DNA of 12,519 bases from CAZADA01 sp964636945 (GTDB taxonomy: Bacteria > Pseudomonadota > Alphaproteobacteria > Caulobacterales > Maricaulaceae), in contig CAZWVH010000077.1 in NCBI GenBank assembly GCA_964636945.1, forward strand, positions 1 through 12,519, given 5' to 3'. How positions within the stretch are numbered: position 1 is the first letter of the stretch; the number at the start of each line of letters is the position of its first letter. Under the pieces are notes generated by a model. It was not told where the DNA came from. It did not search any database and saw only the letters and a program-made list of their open reading frames with translations. The position numbers and the translations under genes are program-made. This document shows positions 1 through 5,910 of this stretch, piece by piece.

Positions 1-1421
1 GCCACGCCTTCGACGTTCTGACTGAGGGGCGATATCCCACGAAATTAATTGCGTTCTCAGACGACATGGACGGCTTTCGCAAAGTGCCGAGCAATGTGCC
101 CCAACAGGACATGCTGGCCGAGCATTTGGGCAAGCCGCTCACGCGCGTCCCCGATCCATTTGGCGAGCACGAAGGGTTCGCCCAGCACAACAATGCCCGA
201 TTGCGTGCGTTCTTGGATTCGTTTGGCTTTGAGTACGACTTCTATTCCGCCACCGAGCAATATGCGTCTGGTGCGTTTGATGAAACCTTGCTGGTGATGC
301 TGGAGCGTTTCGACAAGGTCATGGACATCATGCTGCCCACGCTGGGTCCAGATCGGCGCGCGACCTATTCGCCGTTTTTGCCTGTAAGCCCGGCCACCGG
401 ACGTGTGCTGCAAGTCCCGACGCTGGAGCGTAATGTGTCGGAGGGCACGATCGTGTTCGAAGATGAGGACGGTCAAAAGAAGGAAACGCCAGTGACGGGC
501 GGTCGTGTGAAAGTGCAATGGAAGCCGGACTGGGCGCTGCGCTGGACCGCGTTGGGCGTTGATTATGAAATGGCCGGCAAAGACTTGATCGACAGCGTGA
601 AAGTCTCATCCAAAATCTGTCGCGCACTGGGCGGCAATCCGCCCGAGGGGTTCAATTACGAACTGTTTCTTGATGAAAACGGCGAGAAAATCTCAAAGTC
701 GAAAGGCAATGGCCTTGCTGTGGAGGAATGGCTGAAATATGGCCCACAAGAAAGCCTTTCGCTGTTCAATTTCACCAAACCAAAGACTGCGAAACGGCTC
801 TTTTTTGATGTGATCCCCAAGGCCACGGATGAATACCTTCAGCATTTAGCGGCCTTTACGGATCAGACCCCAGACAAGCAGCTGGACAACCCGGTTTGGC
901 ACATTCATGCGGGGGACCCGCCCGATCAATCCTCGCCCATTAGCTTTGGTTTGCTGCTCAATCTGGCCTCGGCGGCCAATGCAGAATCCAGCGACGTGAT
1001 GTGGGGGTTCATCAGCCGCTATGCGCCTGAGGCTTCGCCGGAGAGCCATCCATTGCTTGATCATTTGATCGGTTATGCGGTGCGCTACTTTGAGGACTTT
1101 GTAGCGCCGGCTAAGCAGTTTCGCGCGCCCGAACCGCATGAACGCGCCGCGCTGGAAGACCTGGCGAACCGTCTTAAGGATTATGACGGCGATCTTAGCG
1201 ATGGCGAGGCATTACAGTCGGTGATTTTCGCGGTGGGCAAAGACCACAATTTTGAGCCGTTGCGCGCCTGGTTTGGCGCCATATACGAGGTGTTGCTCGG
1301 CCAACAACAAGGGCCGCGCTTCGGCTCATTCGTGGCGATTTATGGCCGGGATGAAACCGTGGCGTTGATTGAAAAGGCGCTCAGTGGGGCGTTTGTGGAT
1401 GATCAAGCTCCAGCACGCTGA
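1..1421 (+). CDS. lysS: Class I lysyl-tRNA synthetase, 5'-truncated by window edge
   Basis: Charges tRNA-Lys with lysine in the cytoplasm using the class I (Rossmann-type) fold rather than the class II LysRS of most bacteria. The frame is open from base 3, so the gene starts upstream of the window; about 472 residues are visible, and the family is usually about 530. The missing N-terminal part should hold the HIGH motif. Seen directly: a conserved SDDMDGFRKVP block near the left edge, then PDPFG and HNNARLRAFLD, and the ATP-binding KMSKS-loop variant KISKSKGN at 687-710. The C-terminal part from about 850 is helical, as expected for the anticodon-binding domain. The ATG at 66 is internal, because the upstream codons match the family. 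It ends with TGA at 1419-1421, overlapping the convergent small gene by 19 bases. Also named lysK in some annotations. Confidence 0.97.
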   Translation, partial: HAFDVLTEGRYPTKLIAFSDDMDGFRKVPSNVPQQDMLAEHLGKPLTRVPDPFGEHEGFAQHNNARLRAFLDSFGFEYDFYSATEQYASGAFDETLLVMLERFDKVMDIMLPTLGPDRRATYSPFLPVSPATGRVLQVPTLERNVSEGTIVFEDEDGQKKETPVTGGRVKVQWKPDWALRWTALGVDYEMAGKDLIDSVKVSSKICRALGGNPPEGFNYELFLDENGEKISKSKGNGLAVEEWLKYGPQESLSLFNFTKPKTAKRLFFDVIPKATDEYLQHLAAFTDQTPDKQLDNPVWHIHAGDPPDQSSPISFGLLLNLASAANAESSDVMWGFISRYAPEASPESHPLLDHLIGYAVRYFEDFVAPAKQFRAPEPHERAALEDLANRLKDYDGDLSDGEALQSVIFAVGKDHNFEPLRAWFGAIYEVLLGQQQGPRFGSFVAIYGRDETVALIEKALSGAFVDDQAPAR

Positions 1422-1717
1422 AAATCGTAGAAGTCGGAACCCAACTCGAGAATGCCCGTGAGTTCATCAAGCGCTGCGCGCGCCTCGTCAATGAGGTGGG
1501 GATCGCCAAGATCGTTCGGGCCGAGCCGGTCGCGATAATGGCGCTTGACCCACGCAATCAGCGCAACAAGTCGGTCGTTTGAGATGAGCGCAGCGGGGGT
1601 TTGACGTTGCTCCCTCATGAGCTTGGGAGGCGAGGTTACCCTTTGCCCCCCCCCGTAAATGTGAAAGGGGCCCACTAGCCCATCAGAATTGGCTTCAACC
1701 GCATCGTGTTTCGTCAT
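1403..1717 (-). CDS. Small hypothetical protein, about 104 residues
   Basis: I do not recognise this protein. The C-terminal 60 residues look protein-like: an amphipathic helix around LVALIAWVKRHYRDRL, then a segment rich in Asp, Leu and Gly ending DFYDFQRAGA. The N-terminal 35 residues look low in structure and contain a Gly triplet encoded by a run of nine G. The start is uncertain: GTG at 1723, ATG at 1717 (chosen) or ATG at 1618 are all in frame and none has a clear Shine-Dalgarno sequence. The last 19 bases overlap the tail of the lysyl-tRNA synthetase gene on the other strand. An operator-like inverted repeat (1729-1783) sits 11 bases before the ATG. The short length and weak start signals make this less certain than its neighbours, and a shorter 71-residue product from 1618 is quite possible. 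Confidence 0.55.
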   Translation of the reverse strand: MTKHDAVEANSDGLVGPFHIYGGGQRVTSPPKLMREQRQTPAALISNDRLVALIAWVKRHYRDRLGPNDLGDPHLIDEARAALDELTGILELGSDFYDFQRAGA

Positions 1718-1728
1718 GCTCACATTTC

Positions 1729-1783
1729 GTTTGCTGCAATGCCGGTACCATCAGTGCAGGGTATATGTTGCGTTGCAGCAAAC
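1729..1783. promoter_or_regulatory. Paired 14-bp inverted repeat with TTGCWGCAA cores
   Basis: The left arm 1729-1742 (GTTTGCTGCAATGC) and right arm 1770-1783 (GCGTTGCAGCAAAC) are inverted copies with one mismatch in 14. Each arm contains its own pseudo-palindrome, TTGC-T-GCAA at 1731-1739 and TTGC-A-GCAA at 1773-1781. The core centres (1735 and 1777) are 42 bp apart, about four helical turns, so two bound dimers would lie on the same face of the DNA. From memory, TGC/GCA-rich sites of this kind are bound by PhaR, the polyhydroxyalkanoate regulator of alphaproteobacteria; that assignment is an inference. The element lies just upstream of the minus-strand small gene and may overlap its ribosome-binding region. 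Confidence 0.5.
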
Positions 1784-1789
1784 TTGGCG

Positions 1790-2040
1790 TTGAATGGCTG
1801 CCGCTAGAATAACAATAATAGCATCAGAGGAGAAATAGATCATAGTTAATAAAGAAATGATATATAATTAGCATGGTAGATTGATTGCCAATTGTTTTAT
1901 AGTTCGAGTCGGTCATTTTATCGTATTGGTAGTAGAATCAATCTAAAAATATTTAGACTAATTTTGTTGTATTTTTAAATTTCGGCGAGGGAATTTATTT
2001 GGCGAATTGCATCTAAGGGCATCATGAAAAACTAATCTCG
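1790..2040. other. A/T-rich noncoding stretch
   Basis: By eye this stretch is roughly two thirds A+T, in sharp contrast to the G/C-rich genes around it. All frames are broken by stops; the longest ATG-initiated frame seen on the plus strand is about 13 codons. It contains a short A/T-only-looped hairpin (TCTAAA at 1942-1947, TTTAGA at 1952-1957) followed by T-rich sequence. That could be a weak terminator or simply reflect composition. No tRNA fold or mobile-element end was recognised. The rest of the interval up to 2190 has ordinary base composition, and I see no gene in it. It may be an old insertion scar, a regulatory RNA locus or an extended promoter region. Confidence 0.5.
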
Positions 2041-2193
2041 CAGTGACTTTACGCGACGGTGGCCAACTGAATTTTGCCCTCAAGCAATGCGAACGCGCCG
2101 TGGTGCGACAGCGAAGCCACAGGATGCGGCTGCGCGAAGCATGTGCGGTACGCCAAGTGTCGGCCTAAATTTGCTTTCATTCTCGATCGTGTC

Positions 2194-2224
2194 TTGATTA
2201 TGCGGCGGTTGGTCGCACATAATC
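2194..2224 (+). promoter_or_regulatory. Sigma70-like promoter overlapped by a 7-bp inverted repeat
   Basis: TTGATT (2194-2199) and CATAAT (2218-2223) are separated by 18 bp and match four and five of six positions of the -35 and -10 consensus. Transcription would begin near 2230, giving a leader of about 25 nt before the GTG at 2255. GATTATG (2196-2202) and CATAATC (2218-2224) are a perfect inverted repeat with a 15-bp spacer, covering most of both boxes. A repressor bound there would block RNA polymerase. This is a prediction by eye; no regulator is identified. Confidence 0.5.
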
Positions 2225-2254
2225 GAAGAGAAGAATTGGGAATTGGAGGTCGGT

Positions 2255-3058
2255 GTGGCCATTCGGGCATTGGCGGTGAGCTTGATGCTGTGCTCAATCG
2301 GCATTTTTCCCATGGCGTTGGCAGAACCGGATGAGACGCCAAAAGCGCTGTATGCCAGTGGCGAGTTCGAAAAGGCTGCAAGAGCTGCTCAACAAGTCGG
2401 CGGCGCGGATAATTTAGCTTTGGCCGCAAAATCGCTTTCATCTTTGGCGGTGCTGACGAATACCTCTCAGGACGTGGTGGCGTTGACGCCGCGTATTCGT
2501 TCGCTGGCGCTCGAAGCACTCTCTGAGGATCCGTTAAATGCGGAGGCGCAGCTGCAGCTGGCCATTGCGATTTGGTTCGACGGACGTCGGGTCGGCGCAC
2601 TCGAAAGCTATGTCCGGGGCCTGCCCAATCAGGGTCGCAAGCATATTGTGCAAGCTATGAACGCCGCTCCAGACGGATCCATAGAGCAGGCCTGGGCCCA
2701 TGCCTTGCTTGGGGCCTGGCATTTGGAGGTTCTTCGTCGCGGCGGTTCGCGCGGCGCAGCGATTTATGGAGCGGATCTTCACGAAGGCGCAGAGCATTTT
2801 AATCGGGCGATAGCGTTGGCCCCCGGTGAGGTCGCCATTGCGGTGCAATGTGCGATCTCATATTTAGCGCTGGATGCCGAGACGTATTCAGAGCACGCTC
2901 GCATTGCGCTTGAATACGCCGTGGCTGCGGATGCGGAAACAATGTTTGAACAACAAATGCAGGTTACCGCAGCACTGCTCCAATCCGCTCTGCACGAAAA
3001 GGATTTGCAGACGATTGATCAAGTCGTCAATGAATTGGTGGGGCCGATCGACGATTGA
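2255..3058 (+). CDS. Exported TPR-like helical protein
   Basis: Predicted periplasmic protein of 267 residues. Residues 1-23 form a Sec signal peptide: Arg at position 4, a hydrophobic core, and ALA before the predicted cleavage site. The mature part is Ala/Leu-rich and helical with tetratricopeptide-like units. The clearest are around residues 85-108 (ALEALSEDPLNAEAQLQLAI) and 171-196 (HFNRAIALAPGEVAIAVQCA). Between them is a GAWHLEVLRRGG block that I recall from TPR proteins of this class. TPR folds bind partner proteins; the partner is unknown. The GTG at 2255 is preferred over the in-frame TTG at 2243, because GGAGG lies at 2245-2249, five bases before it, and the signal peptide then begins cleanly. 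The gene ends 20 bp from the convergent lipoprotein gene, and no strong terminator was seen between them. Confidence 0.85.
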   Translation: MAIRALAVSLMLCSIGIFPMALAEPDETPKALYASGEFEKAARAAQQVGGADNLALAAKSLSSLAVLTNTSQDVVALTPRIRSLALEALSEDPLNAEAQLQLAIAIWFDGRRVGALESYVRGLPNQGRKHIVQAMNAAPDGSIEQAWAHALLGAWHLEVLRRGGSRGAAIYGADLHEGAEHFNRAIALAPGEVAIAVQCAISYLALDAETYSEHARIALEYAVAADAETMFEQQMQVTAALLQSALHEKDLQTIDQVVNELVGPIDD

Positions 3059-3078
3059 AACGCGTGGGCTTACGAGAA

Positions 3079-3696
3079 TTAGATTGAACCGACCGCGCAA
3101 GAAAATCCTGTATCTTCATGCCGCGCTGTGCGCCAATCTTCAGGGACGGCGACACTTAATGCATCCAACTCTGTTGGTTCCAAATTGGTGCTCAAACTGA
3201 GAAACGCGGCTCGCTTCGACGTTGTGATCACGGCTCCTACAAATCGTCCATCGTCCAGCTGAGCCTCGTAAAGGTCACGGTGAGCGGAACGGGGAACGGT
3301 CGGTCCGCAATACAAGCGGTCAAATTCAAGTCCTGAATCAGCAAACGCAGTGATCCAGTCAGACCTGATCTGCTCAAAATCGCCAGCATAGACATTGATA
3401 TTGCAGTTCGCCCCGGGCTGGTCATTCTCAAAAATGAAGGTCTGGGTTCCTGCACGATAAGCACCGCGCACATCGTTCGCCGCCTTATTGGGAGGGCGGC
3501 CTTCCATCGAAAACAGAGGACTGGGTTCAGCGTCGATTGCCCGGTCTTCGATCAATGCGGGAAGACAAATCTGCGTGAGAGCTTGGCGTGACAGCGCCTC
3601 AGATTGCTGCAGCAGTGCGGGCGCCTGGGCGGAGGTGCAGCTGCTAACGCAGAACAGAGCCATTATAGTTGCGAGATTCGTCCGTGCTCCGTTCAT
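3079..3696 (-). CDS. Hypothetical lipoprotein
   Basis: A 205-residue protein with a short lipoprotein signal: an Arg in the n-region, a hydrophobic stretch, and the lipobox VSSC at residues 17-20, with Cys20 as the predicted lipidation site. It should be anchored in the inner or outer membrane and face the periplasm. The mature domain is mixed alpha/beta with several Cys residues (around ICLPALIED, GANCNINVYAGDF, RLYCGPTVP and FSCAVGS) that could form disulfides. I cannot name a family. The ATG at 3694-3696 is supported by a GAGGT four bases upstream. The gene runs opposite to the exported TPR gene and its coding region ends 20 bp from it. Another envelope protein next door hints at, but does not prove, a related location. 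Confidence 0.85.
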   Translation of the reverse strand: MNGARTNLATIMALFCVSSCTSAQAPALLQQSEALSRQALTQICLPALIEDRAIDAEPSPLFSMEGRPPNKAANDVRGAYRAGTQTFIFENDQPGANCNINVYAGDFEQIRSDWITAFADSGLEFDRLYCGPTVPRSAHRDLYEAQLDDGRFVGAVITTSKRAAFLSLSTNLEPTELDALSVAVPEDWRTARHEDTGFSCAVGSI

Positions 3697-3817
3697 GCTT
3701 ACCTCAGTCAGTATTATAATTTGGCTGGTGCGGACCTAATGCCCAAGCCATGGATGTCCAGCCCGCTGGGCTTGGCGGATCGAAGGGCGCACACAGCCCC
3801 GGCGTTTTGCTGCGCCA

Positions 3818-4390
3818 CTAGGCAAGCCGCGCGCGCTGAAAGTCCGCGTTCAGGTGAACAAACACGTCATATGTCAGCTTTTGTAGCCACAGTTCGGCGA
3901 GATCAAGCAGGTCTGCAGCGTATAGCGCGCTATATTCGCGGGTTTGCTTGAGCCGTTGGCGCGACTCGGCAGCCCGCTCGATCGTCGCCATCACGGACTC
4001 TACCGCGCCGCTGACCGGGTCGCCGCTCATTGCTGATGCAATGTCGACAAAATGTTTGGCCAAAATGAACATGTCGCCGCCCCGCGTTGGAGCCTCCGAG
4101 CGCGCTCTCTCAAAATGACCGCGGGCTGCATGGGCGTTCGATATCATCGCGCTAAGCGCGGCTTCCAAAGCGTGCGTAGAACTCTGTCCAATGTGCTTGC
4201 CATATTCCGCGCCGGCGGCGTCAAGCCCCGCGGCGATAGCGCCCATGAATTGGTCGGGAGAAAATTGATCAAAATCTTCTGCTCTTACAGGAATTGTCCA
4301 AGCCCTGCGGATAAACAGGTTCATCGGCTTGACGGCGAGGTAGCCCCAACGCTGTAAAGCGTTGGTGGAGACGCCAGCAGTGTCGGTCAT
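3818..4390 (-). CDS. Hypothetical helical protein, 190 residues (third gene of trio)
   Basis: Not recognised. There is no signal peptide or clear membrane span. The N-terminal 35 residues carry aromatic and basic groups (ALQRWGYLAVKPMNLFIRRA); the rest is Ala-rich amphipathic helix, including about residues 47-95, 108-118 and 125-185. The size and helical character recall phasin-like or other four-helix surface-binding proteins, but I see no diagnostic motif, so this is only a comparison. It lies 68 bp downstream of the coiled-coil gene on the same strand and is probably co-transcribed with it. The Shine-Dalgarno sequence is weak (AGAG two bases, or AAAGG about 12 bases, before the ATG). A GGCGCA/TGCGCC stem (3786-3791 with 3811-3816) lies one base past the stop, but with no T-run, so termination there is doubtful. 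Confidence 0.83.
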   Translation of the reverse strand: MTDTAGVSTNALQRWGYLAVKPMNLFIRRAWTIPVRAEDFDQFSPDQFMGAIAAGLDAAGAEYGKHIGQSSTHALEAALSAMISNAHAARGHFERARSEAPTRGGDMFILAKHFVDIASAMSGDPVSGAVESVMATIERAAESRQRLKQTREYSALYAADLLDLAELWLQKLTYDVFVHLNADFQRARLA

Positions 4391-4458
4391 GACTCTGGAG
4401 TGCCTTTCGTAGAGTTTCGAACTTAACTGACGAATTCACATGGTTGCAAAACAAGCAT

Positions 4459-4851
4459 TCAGCATGAATTGTTGTTTGAAAAATCTATTGCCTTTTGCAT
4501 AAAATTTGGCTTTTGCTTTATTAATTCGACGAGCAAAAGAGTAGAAAGTTCGGCCGCTTTTTCGGAACCAAGTTGGCGTATGTCAGGCGTCAGTGCGCGG
4601 TATTCGTCAATAAGAACTTGGTAGGCTTGTGCATCGGCAACCATGGAGTCCCGAAACGACTGATACTGGGACCGAATTTTTTCCAGCCGTTCTTCAAGTT
4701 CCACCTTCAAACGAGCCATTTGCACGTTGTGTTCGCGGATTTCACTCACTAAAAAATTCAACAGGGTGATTGGATCGCCGCCAGATTTTGTCAAGTCTTC
4801 GGCCAGTTTCGCGACGGACGTTGGGTCCATGCGGCTTACATCGTTGGACAT
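4459..4851 (-). CDS. Hypothetical coiled-coil protein, 130 residues (second gene of trio)
   Basis: Not recognised. It is cytoplasmic by appearance, with no signal peptide. Residues 33-90 are strongly charged and heptad-like (NFLVSEIREHNVQMARLKVE, then LEERLEKIRSQYQSF), predicting a long helix or coiled coil. Residues 95-123 form another helix. The chain ends NNNSC, with the only Cys as the last residue. The ATG at 4849-4851 is supported by GGAGA eight bases upstream. It is 33 bp downstream of the membrane-anchored gene and on the same strand. Residues about 55-91 share a spaced I-Y-F-M pattern with residues about 49-85 of that upstream protein, a weak hint of common origin or pairing. The gene is visibly more A/T-rich than the flanking housekeeping genes. 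Confidence 0.83.
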   Translation of the reverse strand: MSNDVSRMDPTSVAKLAEDLTKSGGDPITLLNFLVSEIREHNVQMARLKVELEERLEKIRSQYQSFRDSMVADAQAYQVLIDEYRALTPDIRQLGSEKAAELSTLLLVELIKQKPNFMQKAIDFSNNNSC

Positions 4852-4884
4852 GGTGAAGTCTCCATGAATAGGTAATGTATCGGA

Positions 4885-5685
4885 CTAAAATGGACTTGAT
4901 TCAGAAATGGCCGCGTAAATTGCAAGCAGATGAAGGTTGCGTTCCGGGAAATTTAAATTTGCGATATATGACGTCTGTTCGCAAATATCTCTAGTAAGAT
5001 CGCGATTGCTGACAGTTTGTTCGCTTACCGCACATAGGGCGGAAGTATATTGTTCCTTTTGCGTTTCACGCTGAAGTATTAAGTCTTTGAGTGCTGCTGC
5101 ATTCTCGCGGACTCTTTGTAATTGCGCTGCCGCATCCAACACAACGGTGCCTGCAAACGCCACCGCAGCGAGTGGCGCTGCGGCTTGTAAGGCTTGCGGG
5201 GCCAGTTTTTGCATTGCGGCAACATGCCCGGGCGAGAGCTTGCTCGACATTTCGTTCCAAGACCGCAGTGCTGCGGTGTCGGAAGTGGGCAGGACCTGAT
5301 TCACAAGCGCACTGATATTGGCATTGTTTGACATGTAGGAGGCCAATGTCGTTCGAAGGCGTTCGTCCAACAATTGGGTGATGTCGACATTTTGCAGCGT
5401 CCACGGTTTGGGCACGCGCTGTTGTTCCAAAATATCTTCGCAGTGATTTAGGCATTCCGTGTGGATCTGAGCCAAAACTGCGACTTTGTCTCTCATGTTG
5501 GAGACAAAGCCCGTGTATTCTTCATTGATTTCCGTTGTAATGCGCTCCGCTTCACGGATTTGCTCGTTGGCTTTCGCCTCGGCCGCCTTTTTCGTCGCGT
5601 ATCCGCCAACTCCGGCGGCTGCTGCTGCGCCAAGCGCCCACTGGACGGCGGGCACGGCCAATAATCCCAATAACGGCAATGGCAT
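4885..5685 (-). CDS. Hypothetical membrane-anchored helical protein, 266 residues (first gene of trio)
   Basis: Not recognised. Residues 1-30 are hydrophobic and Ala/Gly-rich (LLGLLAVPAVQWALGAAAAA) and end at a TKK stop, so they could be a membrane anchor; there is no signal-peptidase site. Residues 33-88 are a charged helix, and 164-184 a second Ala-rich hydrophobic segment (AAAPLAAVAFAGTVVL). That is followed by another coiled-coil-like helix at 185-215 and a C-terminal helical tail ending in Phe. The hydrophobic-helix layout could suit a membrane-tethered scaffold or, less likely, a pore-forming helical protein. The ATG at 5683-5685 is chosen over the TTG at 5700, because a GGGGGAA purine run precedes it at suitable distance. 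The gene is divergent from typA (225 bp between starts) and heads the three-gene run. Confidence 0.85.
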   Translation of the reverse strand: MPLPLLGLLAVPAVQWALGAAAAAGVGGYATKKAAEAKANEQIREAERITTEINEEYTGFVSNMRDKVAVLAQIHTECLNHCEDILEQQRVPKPWTLQNVDITQLLDERLRTTLASYMSNNANISALVNQVLPTSDTAALRSWNEMSSKLSPGHVAAMQKLAPQALQAAAPLAAVAFAGTVVLDAAAQLQRVRENAAALKDLILQRETQKEQYTSALCAVSEQTVSNRDLTRDICEQTSYIANLNFPERNLHLLAIYAAISESSPF

Positions 5686-5910
5686 TGTAACTTCCCCCAA
5701 AAGTTTATCCTGCCTGGATCACACGCTCGACTTTAGCAAGTACAAGAGCGGTTGCAATCGCGAAAAAGGGGGTGGTTCGGTTAATAACGAACGGCATCTT
5801 GTTTTGGAGAAGTGGGCTCTCACAGCGTCGCCATGGAGCAGGGTCAGCCACTTGCCTTTTTGTGCGTCGCAGCGCATGTGGAAGCCGTCACAAACAGCAA
5901 GTGCCCTTCT

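Noticed and set aside
2049..2600. A 183-codon minus-strand frame over the start of the TPR gene
   Set aside because: It overlaps the signal peptide and mature N-terminus of the well-supported exported protein; its translation is Pro/Arg/Ser-rich without protein-like periodicity.
3743..3775. CCAAGCC/GGCTTGG inverted repeat between the trio and the lipoprotein gene
   Set aside because: The arms are seven bases around a 19-base loop with no T-run on either strand; too weak to call a terminator or operator.
3818..4390. Calling the 190-residue helical protein a phasin on the strength of size and the nearby PhaR-like site
   Set aside because: No phasin motif is visible, and the putative site lies 2 kb away before a different gene; kept as a comparison only.
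4885..5685. The trio as a tripartite helical pore-forming toxin (Hbl/Nhe/Ahl type)
   Set aside because: Those systems consist of three exported proteins of about 260-400 residues. Here two members are only 130 and 190 residues, with no signal peptide, and no diagnostic hydrophobic hairpin is evident in them.
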